Made by a program: the position numbers and the translations under genes
Assembly: GCA_020345785.1 (NCBI GenBank)
Contig: CP070771.1
Span: 3,862,459-3,891,744 of the forward strand
Reading direction: 5' to 3'
DNA: 29,286 bases
Source of the DNA: Desulfobacterales bacterium
GTDB taxonomy: Bacteria; Desulfobacterota; Desulfobacteria; Desulfobacterales; JAFDCJ01
Notes under the pieces: model-generated
Database searches by the model: none
What the model was told of the DNA's origin: nothing
What the model saw: the letters and a program-made list of their open reading frames with translations, nothing else
Part shown: positions 8,193 through 16,415 of the stretch, in pieces
Layout: each line of letters begins with the position of its first letter
Numbering within the stretch: the stretch's first letter is position 1

Positions 8193-10652
8193 ATGCGAAA
8201 GCCGGAAAACAGACCCAGGAAACCCGCCGCCAGAGGTCGGAATAAAACAATGAAGAACATCAAAAATTTACTGGTGCCTTCAAAGAAAAAAGCCACCTTA
8301 CCCCCGCACGATGATCAGGGAGTAAAAAACATCAAGAAGGCCATGTACAATCTCAACGAGAACATGAGCGGGTTGGAACAGCGCTCCGCTATTCCGTTCG
8401 AGGTGTTTCTCAATGAACTTGTCGCTGACCCGCCGGCCGTAATACGCAATGTCTTCCAGGTCTTTCACGATATGATCAAGGTTTATGTTGGGGAAGGTCT
8501 CGATGAGTACTCCGATGATCCGGAATCCATTCATTACGTATTGTATGATTGCAGCGAACTCTTCGTCGAAGGCACCGACCATCCGTTTTTCGCCGACCGT
8601 CTCTTTGCCAATCGTTTGATCAGCCTGGTAGAAGCCTGGAAACGAGGTGCTCAGCAAAATAAGATTTACCTGTTCAAAGGTCCACCCGGTTGCGGCAAAA
8701 GCACTTTTCTGAATAATTTGTTAAGGAAGTTCGAAGAATTCGCCAACACTGATGTCGGCCTGCGCTATGAAGCCGTTTGGCGGTTTAATCGAAAAATATT
8801 GGGAAGACTCAGTGATTTCGAAACCCATCCGGTGCTCGAAAAATTATCTCAGCTGCTGGACAGCTCTCTTTCTGAACAATCCGATATGATGGCTGAAAAC
8901 GGATCGCGCAATTCCTTGCAGGGCTCCGAAGCATATATGGCTGCCAATTATCTGGCGAGCGATTTTATCGAGGTACCCTGTCCCAGCCACGATAATCCGA
9001 TATTAATTATTCCAAAGCAGCATCGGCGGGAATTTTTTGACGATTTGTTTAAAAACGATGAATTCAAGTGGAAGCTATCCACTGAGAAGGAATATGACTG
9101 GGTCTTCAGAGACAATCCCTGCACGATCTGCAGCGCCTTGTATGAGGCCCTGCTGAATCGCCTGCAAAGTCCGCAAAAAGTTTTTGACATGCTATACGCG
9201 CGTCCCTACCGGTTTAATCGTCGGCTGGGAGAGGGGATCAGTGTCTTCAATCCGGGCGATAAGCCCTTGCGCGAAAACATTATGAGTAATGCCATATTAC
9301 AGCGGCGAATTAACAGCCTTTTGAGGGACAGCAACCAGGTAAAGTACATATTTTCACAATATGCCAAGACCAACAACGGTATTTATGCCTTAATGGATGT
9401 CAAGTCTCATAATACCGAACGCTTGATCGAACTTCACAACATCATCAGTGAAGGTGTCCACAAAGTGGAGGATATTGAGGAGAATGTTAACTCCCTGCTT
9501 TTGGCGGTCATGAACCCGGAGGATGAAAAAAACATTCAAGGTTTCCAGTCCTTTCTTGATCGCGTTGAATACATCAATATTCCCTATGTGATGGATCTGG
9601 CAACTGAAGTAGAAATTTACCGCAATATTTTCGGCAAACATATCGATGAAGGGTTTCTGCCCAGGGTGCTGCACAATTTTGCGCGCGTGATCATTTCATC
9701 GCGCCTGAATTTGAAATCCGAAGCCATGCTGGAGTGGATCGGTGATCCGAACAAATATCGGCTCTACTGCGACGAAAACCTGCAATTACTCAAAATGGAA
9801 ATTTATACCGGCTATATTCCGGAATGGCTGAAGGAAGAAGACCGCAAGCGATTGACTGCCAAGCGGCGCCGCAATATCATTGCCGAATCGGAAAAAGAAG
9901 GGGAGCATGGTATTTCCGGTCGCGATTCAATCAAAATTTTTAATCAATTTTACTCTGCCTACGCTAAAGATGACAAGTTGATCAACATGTCGGATCTGTG
10001 CAAATTTTTTACTAAAATCCACAAAGAGGTAAAAGATTTGATACCGGCGGGATTTTTGGATTCTCTGCTGCGGATGTACGACTACACGGTATTACAGGAG
10101 GTCAAAGAATCTCTTTATTACTACAATGAAGAACAGATCTCGCGGGAAATCCAGAATTATTTGTTTGCGATTAATTTTGAGATCGGCTCGACTGAAACCT
10201 GTACCTACACGAAAGAAAAATTGGAGGTCACCGAAGAATTTCTAGAAGGCATTGAAAGGCACCTGCTGGGCACCAAAGCCGACAGCAGTCAACGCATCGC
10301 TTTTCGTAAATCTTCGCAAAAAGAATACACCACCAGGACATTAACCCAGGAAATCATGGTAGACGGGTTGCCGATTACGGAGACTAAAATTTATAAAGCC
10401 ATGCATGATCGCTATGTTTATAATCTGAAAGAAAAGGTGCTGGACCCGTTTCTTGAAAATGAGAACTTCCGGCGGGCTATTAAGGACTATAACCAAGAGG
10501 ATTTTAAAACTTATGACAAGCGCATCAGAGACGATGTGAGTTATTTAATCAACAACCTATGTCAGAAAAGCGGTTATCTGGAGCAGGGTGCCAAAGAAGT
10601 TTGTATATATGTAATTGATAATGATCTGGCGAAAAAATTCGCGAATCCCTAA
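8193..10652 (+). CDS. Second PrkA-like AAA serine kinase
   Basis: 819 residues, clearly longer than PrkA. Walker A is GPPGCGKST at 163-171, preceded by a domain of about 160 residues absent from the first PrkA. An ILLAVMNPED-like sensor segment (LLLAVMNPED) and a basic, charged C-terminal half follow. A Cys pair PCTIC near 308-312 could bind metal. It resembles the divergent PrkA-type proteins found beside spoVR in Desulfobacterota and other groups. The role is inferred to be a partner or regulator in the PrkA/YeaH pathway; kinase activity is not shown by sequence. The start is uncertain: ATG 8193 follows AAGGTGGA closely, while ATG 8250 (MKNIKNLL) would remove 19 basic residues. It ends just before another word array. 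Confidence 0.88.
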   Translation: MRKPENRPRKPAARGRNKTMKNIKNLLVPSKKKATLPPHDDQGVKNIKKAMYNLNENMSGLEQRSAIPFEVFLNELVADPPAVIRNVFQVFHDMIKVYVGEGLDEYSDDPESIHYVLYDCSELFVEGTDHPFFADRLFANRLISLVEAWKRGAQQNKIYLFKGPPGCGKSTFLNNLLRKFEEFANTDVGLRYEAVWRFNRKILGRLSDFETHPVLEKLSQLLDSSLSEQSDMMAENGSRNSLQGSEAYMAANYLASDFIEVPCPSHDNPILIIPKQHRREFFDDLFKNDEFKWKLSTEKEYDWVFRDNPCTICSALYEALLNRLQSPQKVFDMLYARPYRFNRRLGEGISVFNPGDKPLRENIMSNAILQRRINSLLRDSNQVKYIFSQYAKTNNGIYALMDVKSHNTERLIELHNIISEGVHKVEDIEENVNSLLLAVMNPEDEKNIQGFQSFLDRVEYINIPYVMDLATEVEIYRNIFGKHIDEGFLPRVLHNFARVIISSRLNLKSEAMLEWIGDPNKYRLYCDENLQLLKMEIYTGYIPEWLKEEDRKRLTAKRRRNIIAESEKEGEHGISGRDSIKIFNQFYSAYAKDDKLINMSDLCKFFTKIHKEVKDLIPAGFLDSLLRMYDYTVLQEVKESLYYYNEEQISREIQNYLFAINFEIGSTETCTYTKEKLEVTEEFLEGIERHLLGTKADSSQRIAFRKSSQKEYTTRTLTQEIMVDGLPITETKIYKAMHDRYVYNLKEKVLDPFLENENFRRAIKDYNQEDFKTYDKRIRDDVSYLINNLCQKSGYLEQGAKEVCIYVIDNDLAKKFANP

Positions 10653-10671
10653 TATTATTAGATATTTTCAA

Positions 10672-10776
10672 TTGAATATTGAATGTTTAAAACCCGCCTC
10701 AGTCGGATCCAGATTAAAACAGACAGAGCGAAGCGATAGCAATAATTATTCAATTTTCAATCTTCAATATTCATTT
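10672..10776. repeat. Inverted heptamer array, word TTGAATA (second copy)
   Basis: The left arm has TTGAATA, TTGAATG, TTTAAAA from 10672. Right arm 10744-10776 is AATTATT, CAATTTT, CAATCTT, CAATATT, CATTTCT. The right arm nearly matches the one before spoVR. The middle holds CCGCCTCAGTCGGAT (10694-10708) and GAGCGAAGCGATAG (10726-10739), motifs that recur near other arrays. It lies between the convergent ends of the second prkA-like gene and the small Cys-rich gene and might act as a shared 3' hairpin. Confidence 0.78.
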
Positions 10777-10778
10777 CT

Positions 10779-10973
10779 TTAGTTCTTTAATTGCTGCTGG
10801 GCATTCATCTGGGCCGTGAGGCAATCACAGTATTCATCAAAAATGAAATACATGCAACGTTCGGCGAATTGCGATTTTTCATAGTAGCTGCAACCAACCT
10901 GCTGTTTGCGATTGTCGGCCGTGCAAATACTCATCTGCTCCTGCCTACAAAAATTGACTGACAAATCAGACAT
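10779..10973 (-). CDS. Small Cys-rich protein (64 aa), unknown function
   Basis: A short frame with six cysteines (positions 9, 17, 28, 40, 48, 50), including a C-terminal CDC, and many aromatic and charged residues. There is no signal peptide or membrane segment. I do not recognise the family. It is called as real because a very strong ribosome site, GGGGAGGG, lies seven bases before the ATG, and because the spaced cysteines look like a folded metal-binding or disulfide domain. The stop abuts the right arm of a word array. No partner gene is implied by the neighbours: the second prkA-like gene converges on it. Confidence 0.65.
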   Translation of the reverse strand: MSDLSVNFCRQEQMSICTADNRKQQVGCSYYEKSQFAERCMYFIFDEYCDCLTAQMNAQQQLKN

Positions 10974-11171
10974 CCGTATTCCCTCCCCTTGTGCAAGATC
11001 TTTTTTCTCTCCTCTAATTCCTGGAATCTCTTCTAGAACCTTTATTTAACTTGGAATCAGTCAACACAACTACCGTCGGTGAGAAAAACCAGCACGTTTG
11101 CCCCTCTATTCAGGAAAACGCTTCTATGTTTATTATCGGTCAAAGCAAGAAATCCTTTATAAGGTTTTTCG

Positions 11172-11270
11172 ATATATACACAGCGTCATAATTAATGCAG
11201 TATTCAGCTTTTTGAAGTTGGTTCATAACTTACCGTACCAGGCCAATTAGAAAGAACGCTGTGTATGTAT
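11172..11270. repeat. Inverted repeat with about 15-bp arms, 69-nt loop
   Basis: ATACACAGCGT (11176-11186) and ACGCTGTGTAT (11256-11266) are perfect reverse complements. The stem extends outward four more pairs (ATAT with GTAT) through one G-T pair. The loop is A/T-rich. Size and arm length would suit a MITE-like element, a small RNA or an attenuator. I see no clear target-site duplication. Confidence 0.6.
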
Positions 11271-11411
11271 GCACAATGATTTATTTCGTTATGTATATTA
11301 AAGCACTAATTGTGCCAAGATGGGGCAGAGGCGCAAATGTTTTGATTTTAGATGAATACCCTTGGCCGGAACATTAAAAACTGAAAGCTGAAGCCCGGAT
11401 GCGTCAAAACC

Positions 11412-11441
11412 TTGACTGAAATTGCTAAACTTTTCTATATT
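11412..11441 (+). promoter_or_regulatory. Sigma70-type promoter for ubiE/menG
   Basis: A TTGACT -35 (11412-11417) and a TATATT -10 (11436-11441) are separated by 18 bases; each matches consensus at five of six positions. Transcription would start near 11448 and give a leader of about 187 nt before the ubiE start at 11635. Confidence 0.5.
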
Positions 11442-11634
11442 ATGATTCCAAACAGTTGCAAGCCCTTGCGGCAAACCGACCTCATCAACGGGAGTTGCAG
11501 TCGGAGGTAATCTGCTTATCTTATCTTTAATCCGATACCGGAATGGGGGTGCCAAATTCAGGCAATAAATTGACGAAAAAGGGCTTGATCAGGATTGGGC
11601 TTCAACAGAACTATCAAAAATATGAGACCGGAAA

Positions 11635-12444
11635 ATGTTCAAACAAAGAAAAATGTGGCTTGATGACGAGAAACGCAGGGAACAACTAGAAAAAAGTGCC
11701 AGTGGCGCTCAAACGACCTATTTCGGGTTTCAACGGGTCCCTCGGGAGGAAAAAGCCGACCGGGTTTTGCAGCATTTTAACACGGTGGCCAAAAATTACG
11801 ATTTCATGAACAGCTTGTTGAGCCTCGGTATTCATCATCTTTGGAAACGGTCTGCTGTTCATATGATGGCATTGTCCCCCGGCAGCCGGGTGCTTGATGT
11901 ATGCGGCGGCACGGGTGATCTGGCAATCCTGGCGGCGGAAAAAATCGGGCCCGAAGGACTTGTTATTGTTTATGATATCAATCGTGCCATGATTCTGGCC
12001 GGTCTCCATAAAGTTGTTGACACAGATATTGAACAACGTATCTGCTATGTTCAGGGAGATGCCGAATCGATTTCATTTCCAGACGCTGATTTCGACGCTG
12101 CCATGGTTGGTTTTGGTATCCGGAATGTGACCCATATGAAAAAGGGATTTGAGGAAATGTACCGGGTACTGAAACCCGGCGGTAAAATGATGTGCCTGGA
12201 ATTTTCGAAACCTACCTTCACGCCATTTCGCTGGCTATATGATTTCTATTCATTTTACATCATGCCCTTTCTGGGCGAACTGATTGCGGGCTCCCGCCAA
12301 GCCTATACCCACCTTCCCGAGACGATTCGCATGTGGCCGTTGCCGGACGAGTTGACTGAAATTTTGACAGGTATCGGTTTCTCAAAGGTCAGCCACCGAA
12401 AACTGACAAACGGCATCGCCGTGATACACCTTGCCATTAAGTAA
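11635..12444 (+). CDS. ubiE: UbiE/MenG family C-methyltransferase
   Basis: 269 residues. Signature YDFMNSLLSLGIHHLWK (55-71), SAM motif I RVLDVCGGTGDLAI (85-98), VGFGIRNVTHMKKG and RVLKPGGKM identify the family that methylates demethylmenaquinone (or a ubiquinone precursor) using S-adenosylmethionine. In an anaerobe the menaquinone role (MenG) is more likely. The protein has about 40 extra N-terminal residues compared with typical UbiE. The start is uncertain: ATG 11635 has only CCGGA three bases upstream, while Met7 has no better site. A promoter is seen about 190 bases upstream. It converges on a cytochrome b5-DUF2231 gene and a UbiA prenyltransferase, a second quinone-pathway type gene, across a heptamer array. 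Confidence 0.92.
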   Translation: MFKQRKMWLDDEKRREQLEKSASGAQTTYFGFQRVPREEKADRVLQHFNTVAKNYDFMNSLLSLGIHHLWKRSAVHMMALSPGSRVLDVCGGTGDLAILAAEKIGPEGLVIVYDINRAMILAGLHKVVDTDIEQRICYVQGDAESISFPDADFDAAMVGFGIRNVTHMKKGFEEMYRVLKPGGKMMCLEFSKPTFTPFRWLYDFYSFYIMPFLGELIAGSRQAYTHLPETIRMWPLPDELTEILTGIGFSKVSHRKLTNGIAVIHLAIK

Positions 12445-12508
12445 AAAACCTGGTCTCGGAGAATTTGGGAATCTAAACTTCAAATAAACTAAGTGATGGA
12501 TTCCTATA

Positions 12509-12644
12509 AATTCCAATACCCAAATCCCAAATATCAAATAAATCACAATGACCGAAATCCGAAATACCAAACAAGTTTGGGTCATTTAATATTGGAATTT
12601 GAGATTTGTTTGTTATTTGGTGCTTGGAATTTGGGATTTACACC
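12509..12644. repeat. Inverted heptamer array, word CCAAATA
   Basis: Left arm: CCAAATC, CCAAATA, TCAAATA at 12520-12540, with similar CCGAAAT/CCAAAC words to about 12572. The right arm includes TATTTGG, TGCTTGG, AATTTGG, GATTTAC at 12614-12641. The arms face each other and could form a long A/T-rich stem. It lies between the convergent ubiE and cytochrome b5-fusion genes and may serve as a bidirectional 3' structure. An 8-C run follows at 12674-12681. Confidence 0.78.
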
Positions 12645-12718
12645 TTGCCGGCTGCACTCTGTGTTTCTTTTCTACCCCCCCCGATGAGATTTGACCTGAC
12701 ACCTGAAACCTAACTACA

Positions 12719-13432
12719 CTACTCCTTCTCCACCGGAAAGGTCATGGATGCCCCATACCAGCCGATAACCGTTATCATCGGCACCAGAGACAGAACCAGC
12801 AGAAAATACACAATGCTGCCGAAGCGGATGGAATCCAGTATGTCCGGTGTCATGATACGCCAGACAAAAATAACAACCTCGGTAATCAGCATGACGTTCG
12901 TGAGGGGCAGTTTTATTTTGACGGCTTTGAGCGGTTTGGCCATGTAGTTCAGCCACCAGGTGTAAACACCGGTGGTGATGCCCACTGCCGAAAATAAAAT
13001 GCCGCCGGCAAGACAGTGCAATGCGGTAAGCTCAAAAGACTTATTTCCGGTAAGCAGGTAAAGGATATTGAAAACAGTCGTTGAAAAAGTAAACACGATG
13101 GGAAAGTGAACCGTCATCGGATGCGGATGCCGCCGCAGAAAGGGAAAACGCCTGATAAGCAGGGCAAGCGGCCCCGGTATTGCCGGTTCCTCAACAGCAA
13201 CCTTTTTAATTACGCCGACCTGGGGATATCGCTCCAGCACATCGGCAGCGTGCGGTGCAGCCTGCATGTCGCTGGTCAGATCATTGCCGGAACGATGCCG
13301 TTTCATATGCTGGCCGTTGCGCCAGAGCCTGCTTTCGCTGACATCGTAGACCTTACCCTCGTAAGCAACATAAATCGGATTGCCGTTTTCACCGTTGAAC
13401 CTGGCCAGCTCTCCGGCATCAAATTCTTTCAT
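12719..13432 (-). CDS. Cytochrome b5-like domain fused to DUF2231 membrane domain
   Basis: 237 residues. The first about 80 form a bacterial cytochrome b5-like heme domain: VAYEGKVYDVSES, then WRNGQHMKRHRSGNDLT (37-53) and APHAADVL (59-66). His42 or His46 and His61 are candidate axial heme ligands. From about 105 on there are four hydrophobic segments (HFPIVFTFSTTVFNILYLL and later) of the DUF2231 type. This suggests a membrane-bound b-type heme protein handling electrons near the quinone pool; the partner is unknown. The start has AAGGAG six bases before ATG. It follows the UbiA gene by 19 bases, so it is the last gene of that transcript. The topology places the heme domain at the N-terminus, presumably cytoplasmic. 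Confidence 0.85.
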   Translation of the reverse strand: MKEFDAGELARFNGENGNPIYVAYEGKVYDVSESRLWRNGQHMKRHRSGNDLTSDMQAAPHAADVLERYPQVGVIKKVAVEEPAIPGPLALLIRRFPFLRRHPHPMTVHFPIVFTFSTTVFNILYLLTGNKSFELTALHCLAGGILFSAVGITTGVYTWWLNYMAKPLKAVKIKLPLTNVMLITEVVIFVWRIMTPDILDSIRFGSIVYFLLVLSLVPMITVIGWYGASMTFPVEKE

Positions 13433-13451
13433 GGATGACTCCTTCTCATCT

Positions 13452-14408
13452 TCAGCGCTGCAACAAAACTTTGATCAAAACAATCAGCAGCAACGCCAGT
13501 GGATAATAACTGGCTTTGTTGAACAGGACCATCGCGTGGGAACGTTCACGGGTTTTGGATAGTTTCAGCGCCGGCAAGAGCAGCAGATAACACCCCGCAG
13601 CCAGTGATAAAACAATAAAAGCAATTCCGTAAGTTACGCGGGAAAAATGAAAAAGAACAGCGCTCATGCCCAGGGCTAAAACGATGGTGCCCAGAATGAT
13701 GCCATTGGCGGCCTGAAGTCCCCATTGGACCGGAATGGTTTTGGCGTTCATCTGCCGATCCTCAGCCGCATCAGACCAATCGTTGGGAATATTCTGCCCC
13801 CCGATTTCCCAGAAAAACATCATCAAAAACAAACATATTAAATACAAGCCCGAGGGATTTGGATCGACCGCGAAAACCGCCGCAATGGCGCCCGAGGTTT
13901 TTACGGCTCCGCTGACAAAGGTACGAAACGGGCTGACACGCCATAACAGGCAATAAATGGCCTCCAGCGCACAGCCGCCGACAAAAATAAGCACACAAAC
14001 CGGATTGAGGATATAAGCACCGATCAGTGCCGCCACGGCCCAGGATATCGCCCACAACAGTCCTTCTTTAAAAGTCAACAATCCCTGAGCCATCGGGTGA
14101 CGGACGAAGACACCATCAAGATCACTTCCTGCGTTCGACAGACCGACCGTGGCCGCCTTTTCTTTATCAACCTTGTAATCGATGAGATCGTTTAAGGCGT
14201 AGACGGCGGTATACCCGGCGAGGGTCGTGACAAGGCCGATAATGACAACATAAAAAGAAGGAAAATGTCCGAGCCATAGCAGGGCCCCAAAGGCAGGCGT
14301 ACACATATCCAATAATCCATGGGAGGTTCTCGACAAGGCCAGGAAAAGCTTCAATCGAGAAAAGCCTTTAAAACGATCCTGTAATGAGATATCAGACACG
14401 TGATACAA
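13452..14408 (-). CDS. UbiA-family prenyltransferase
   Basis: 318 residues with eight to nine membrane helices and both Asp-rich Mg/diphosphate motifs: NDLIDYKVD (73-81) and NDWSDAAED (about 211-219). The family moves an isoprenoid chain from its diphosphate to an aromatic ring in the inner membrane (MenA, UbiA, heme O synthase relatives). I cannot assign the acceptor. ubiE lies 1 kb away on the other strand, which suggests quinone synthesis, but the b5-fusion partner could also point to a modified heme or other prenyl product. The start is doubtful: codon 1 is TTG with GGGGA four bases upstream, and a GTG three codons later is possible. The gap to the next gene upstream (the CPWC membrane protein) is 287 bases. 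Confidence 0.88.
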   Translation of the reverse strand: MYHVSDISLQDRFKGFSRLKLFLALSRTSHGLLDMCTPAFGALLWLGHFPSFYVVIIGLVTTLAGYTAVYALNDLIDYKVDKEKAATVGLSNAGSDLDGVFVRHPMAQGLLTFKEGLLWAISWAVAALIGAYILNPVCVLIFVGGCALEAIYCLLWRVSPFRTFVSGAVKTSGAIAAVFAVDPNPSGLYLICLFLMMFFWEIGGQNIPNDWSDAAEDRQMNAKTIPVQWGLQAANGIILGTIVLALGMSAVLFHFSRVTYGIAFIVLSLAAGCYLLLLPALKLSKTRERSHAMVLFNKASYYPLALLLIVLIKVLLQR

Positions 14409-14695
14409 CCTATCCCCTTGCCTGACCGGGTTCTGCGATGACCTGCCGCATGCCGCCGGCGCATAGCTGATGGATTTTCCAAAAATGCCCGCAATTCGCT
14501 GATAGACAGAGATTTTAAGACGGAAGCATTAGCACGTATCCGTCATCCCCGTCAAGGAGTTTACGGGTAACGTTCGGAGCCCTGTCACTTATACAACTGT
14601 AGTAAATAATTTGGTGCTTGAGATTTGGGATTTTATTGCCTATCGAATCTGCTGATGCAAATGGTTTAGAATTGACTTTAACATTCCCCTGCAGT
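14409..14695. other. Intergenic gap with a single-arm heptamer run
   Basis: 287 bases between two minus-strand genes. It holds four heptamers at 14608-14635: AATTTGG, TGCTTGA, GATTTGG, GATTTTA. These nearly match the right arm of the array at 12614-12641. I see no facing arm, so this is a half array. GACGGA and TCCGTC near 14520-14545 form a short stem with no T-run. No coding frame with a ribosome site was found. Confidence 0.55.
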
Positions 14696-15730
14696 TTATT
14701 GCAGCCACACCCCATACCGCAGTCGCCAGATAACGGCGGGCAAGGCCACCATACCGGTAAATGCGATGGCGGCCAGCAGGAGTCTTAACCCGGCAATTCG
14801 CGCGCGCATATTTGCGGTTTGAATGAATTCCGGATATGTCGCAGCTATTTTAGCAGTTAGAAAAGAAGTCGGTCCTTCCAGGACGACAACCGCCAGGGTA
14901 AAAAATAATGGAATTCCGACAAATTTGTGGTCGGATAAAAACAAGCACCAGGGACAGTGATGGTGGAGCACCTGATAGTAATAAGCGGCAAATACCCTTA
15001 TCAGGACAACGGCGGCCGCCGGCACCCATAAAAGGGCAAGCAAGGCCATCCAGCCCGTGGCCTTAACCTGTGCGGACGGCTCCGCCCGCCAGGCTCGTAA
15101 ACCGCCAAATACCAGCGGGATAGTTAAAGTCCAAAAAATCAACAGCCATAGGGTATCCGGAATTCCGGCCGCCTGCTGAGCGCTTGCAAGGTTGCGGACT
15201 TGATCATAAACCACGGCACAGCAATCAACGGGTTGATGGGTATCCATGCGATATACGGCCTGCATAGTGGTCGACGCCGCCAGCAGATGAAAGGGCAACA
15301 CCAGCAGCAAAATGCGGGCATTGCGCTGGGTGAGCGGTCTATGCGGTTGCAGGATGTTTAGCTTTTCGATGTTCAGCCAGATGTAAATGATCCCCAACAA
15401 AAGGAGACGAAATACTAACGCGCGGCCGCCCAAGCCGTCGGTTGCCTGAAGGACGCCGGTCCCACACATGGCACCGGGAATAAGGGCCGGCAACACGTTG
15501 GTTATTCCGACGATCAAAACCAGTGTAGATGCAAAAAAAATCCCCAGCGCAAATTTGGCGGTTAAAACGGAGGTTTCTGCTGCGCGTTCGAGCTGTATCT
15601 GTTGGCTTGTCGCTGACTGCGGGGCCCATTGAATGGTGATCTTGAACGCAGTTTTAGCCGCCGCCAGCAGTAATAAAAGGCTGAGCAAATCTCCCACAAG
15701 AACGGCTATGAGCAGCGGGTGCCAGATCAT
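14696..15730 (-). CDS. Polytopic membrane protein with CC and CPWC motifs, unknown family
   Basis: 344 residues with about nine hydrophobic helices. Notable polar sites: MCGTGV near 87-92, VDCCAVVYDQ near 168-177 and HHHCPWCLF near 262-270, a thioredoxin-like CPWC preceded by three histidines. These could bind a metal or exchange disulfides at the membrane. I do not recognise a named family. I start it at ATG 15730: its first bases overlap the ABC ATPase stop as ATGA, and AAGGA lies six bases upstream. A TTG six codons earlier is possible but has no site. It is translationally coupled to the ABC ATPase and so belongs to the nosL-ABC set. Confidence 0.75.
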   Translation of the reverse strand: MIWHPLLIAVLVGDLLSLLLLLAAAKTAFKITIQWAPQSATSQQIQLERAAETSVLTAKFALGIFFASTLVLIVGITNVLPALIPGAMCGTGVLQATDGLGGRALVFRLLLLGIIYIWLNIEKLNILQPHRPLTQRNARILLLVLPFHLLAASTTMQAVYRMDTHQPVDCCAVVYDQVRNLASAQQAAGIPDTLWLLIFWTLTIPLVFGGLRAWRAEPSAQVKATGWMALLALLWVPAAAVVLIRVFAAYYYQVLHHHCPWCLFLSDHKFVGIPLFFTLAVVVLEGPTSFLTAKIAATYPEFIQTANMRARIAGLRLLLAAIAFTGMVALPAVIWRLRYGVWLQ

Positions 15731-16413
15731 TTCAATTCCTTTAAACAACCGCCTTTCAGCTCAAACTGCCTGTCGGCAAAATTGCTGTGCCGCTGCAATC
15801 GCGCATCATGCGCAGCGATGATGGTGATCCTATCCGGACGCTTCCACTCGGACAAGCGCTGAATAATCGCTGCGGTGCCGGTGTCGTCCTGATGCGCGGT
15901 GGGTTCGTCGGCAACCAGGATTTCAGGCTGAGATACAATTGCCCGGGCGATGGAAACTCTTTGCTGTTCTCCGCCGGAAAGGGTGAAGCCGGGCTGACCT
16001 GCCAAATGTGAGATGCCGAGACTTTCAAGGGCTTCATAACCGCTCTGCCGCAGCCTGGCAATAGAGCGGACGCGGGGAATGATTGGAAGGACAACGTTTT
16101 CTAGAACGGTGAGTTCATTTAACAGACGGGGGTGCTGGAAGACAATGCCCACCTTTCTGCGCCAGCGGTCCCGGTGAGCGGTGTTCCAGCGCGAAACGGG
16201 TTGATCTTCTGCCAGGAGCTGACCTTGCGAGGGGCGCAAAAGACCGGCCAGAATATTAAGCAGCGTGCTTTTGCCGGCGCCGGTCAACCCTGATATAAGT
16301 GTTACCTGGCCGGCCTTGAAAACGGCATTCACGTCATTTAGAACCGCATGCTGTGAGCCGTCCCAACTGCGGCGCAGCAGGCTGATATTCTGACAGACAA
16401 GTGTTGAGTGCAT
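15727..16413 (-). CDS. ABC transporter ATP-binding protein (LolD/MacB-like)
   Basis: 228 residues, the usual length for LolD-type ATPases. Walker A GLTGAGKST (42-50), Q-loop VFQHPRLL, signature LSGGEQQRVSIARA (145-158), Walker B ILVADEPTA (165-173) and switch His in IIAAHD are all intact. It would energise the FtsX-type permease encoded two bases upstream. This family usually does mechanical work on periplasmic or envelope substrates rather than import. The next gene overlaps its stop codon. The ribosome site is weak and the start lies right after the permease stop, consistent with coupling. Confidence 0.93.
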   Translation of the reverse strand: MHSTLVCQNISLLRRSWDGSQHAVLNDVNAVFKAGQVTLISGLTGAGKSTLLNILAGLLRPSQGQLLAEDQPVSRWNTAHRDRWRRKVGIVFQHPRLLNELTVLENVVLPIIPRVRSIARLRQSGYEALESLGISHLAGQPGFTLSGGEQQRVSIARAIVSQPEILVADEPTAHQDDTGTAAIIQRLSEWKRPDRITIIAAHDARLQRHSNFADRQFELKGGCLKELK

Positions 16414-16415
16414 AC

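Larger units (their letters stand above)
10974..11634. other. Intergenic region, 661 bases, no convincing gene
   Basis: It lies between the divergent small Cys-rich gene and ubiE. It contains a long-armed inverted repeat (11172-11270) and a good promoter for ubiE (11412-11441). The longest frame inside (minus strand, 11298-11555) lacks a ribosome site and a protein-like composition. Confidence 0.5.

Noticed and set aside
11298..11555. Minus-strand 85-codon frame in the gap before ubiE
   Set aside because: No ribosome site, no recognisable domain, and it overlaps the better-supported ubiE promoter.
12493..12687. Plus-strand 64-codon frame
   Set aside because: It is a translation of the CCAAATA array; its repetitive composition comes from the words.
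14515..14715. Minus-strand 66-codon frame
   Set aside because: It runs through the half heptamer array, overlaps the CPWC protein end, and has no ribosome site at its first codon.
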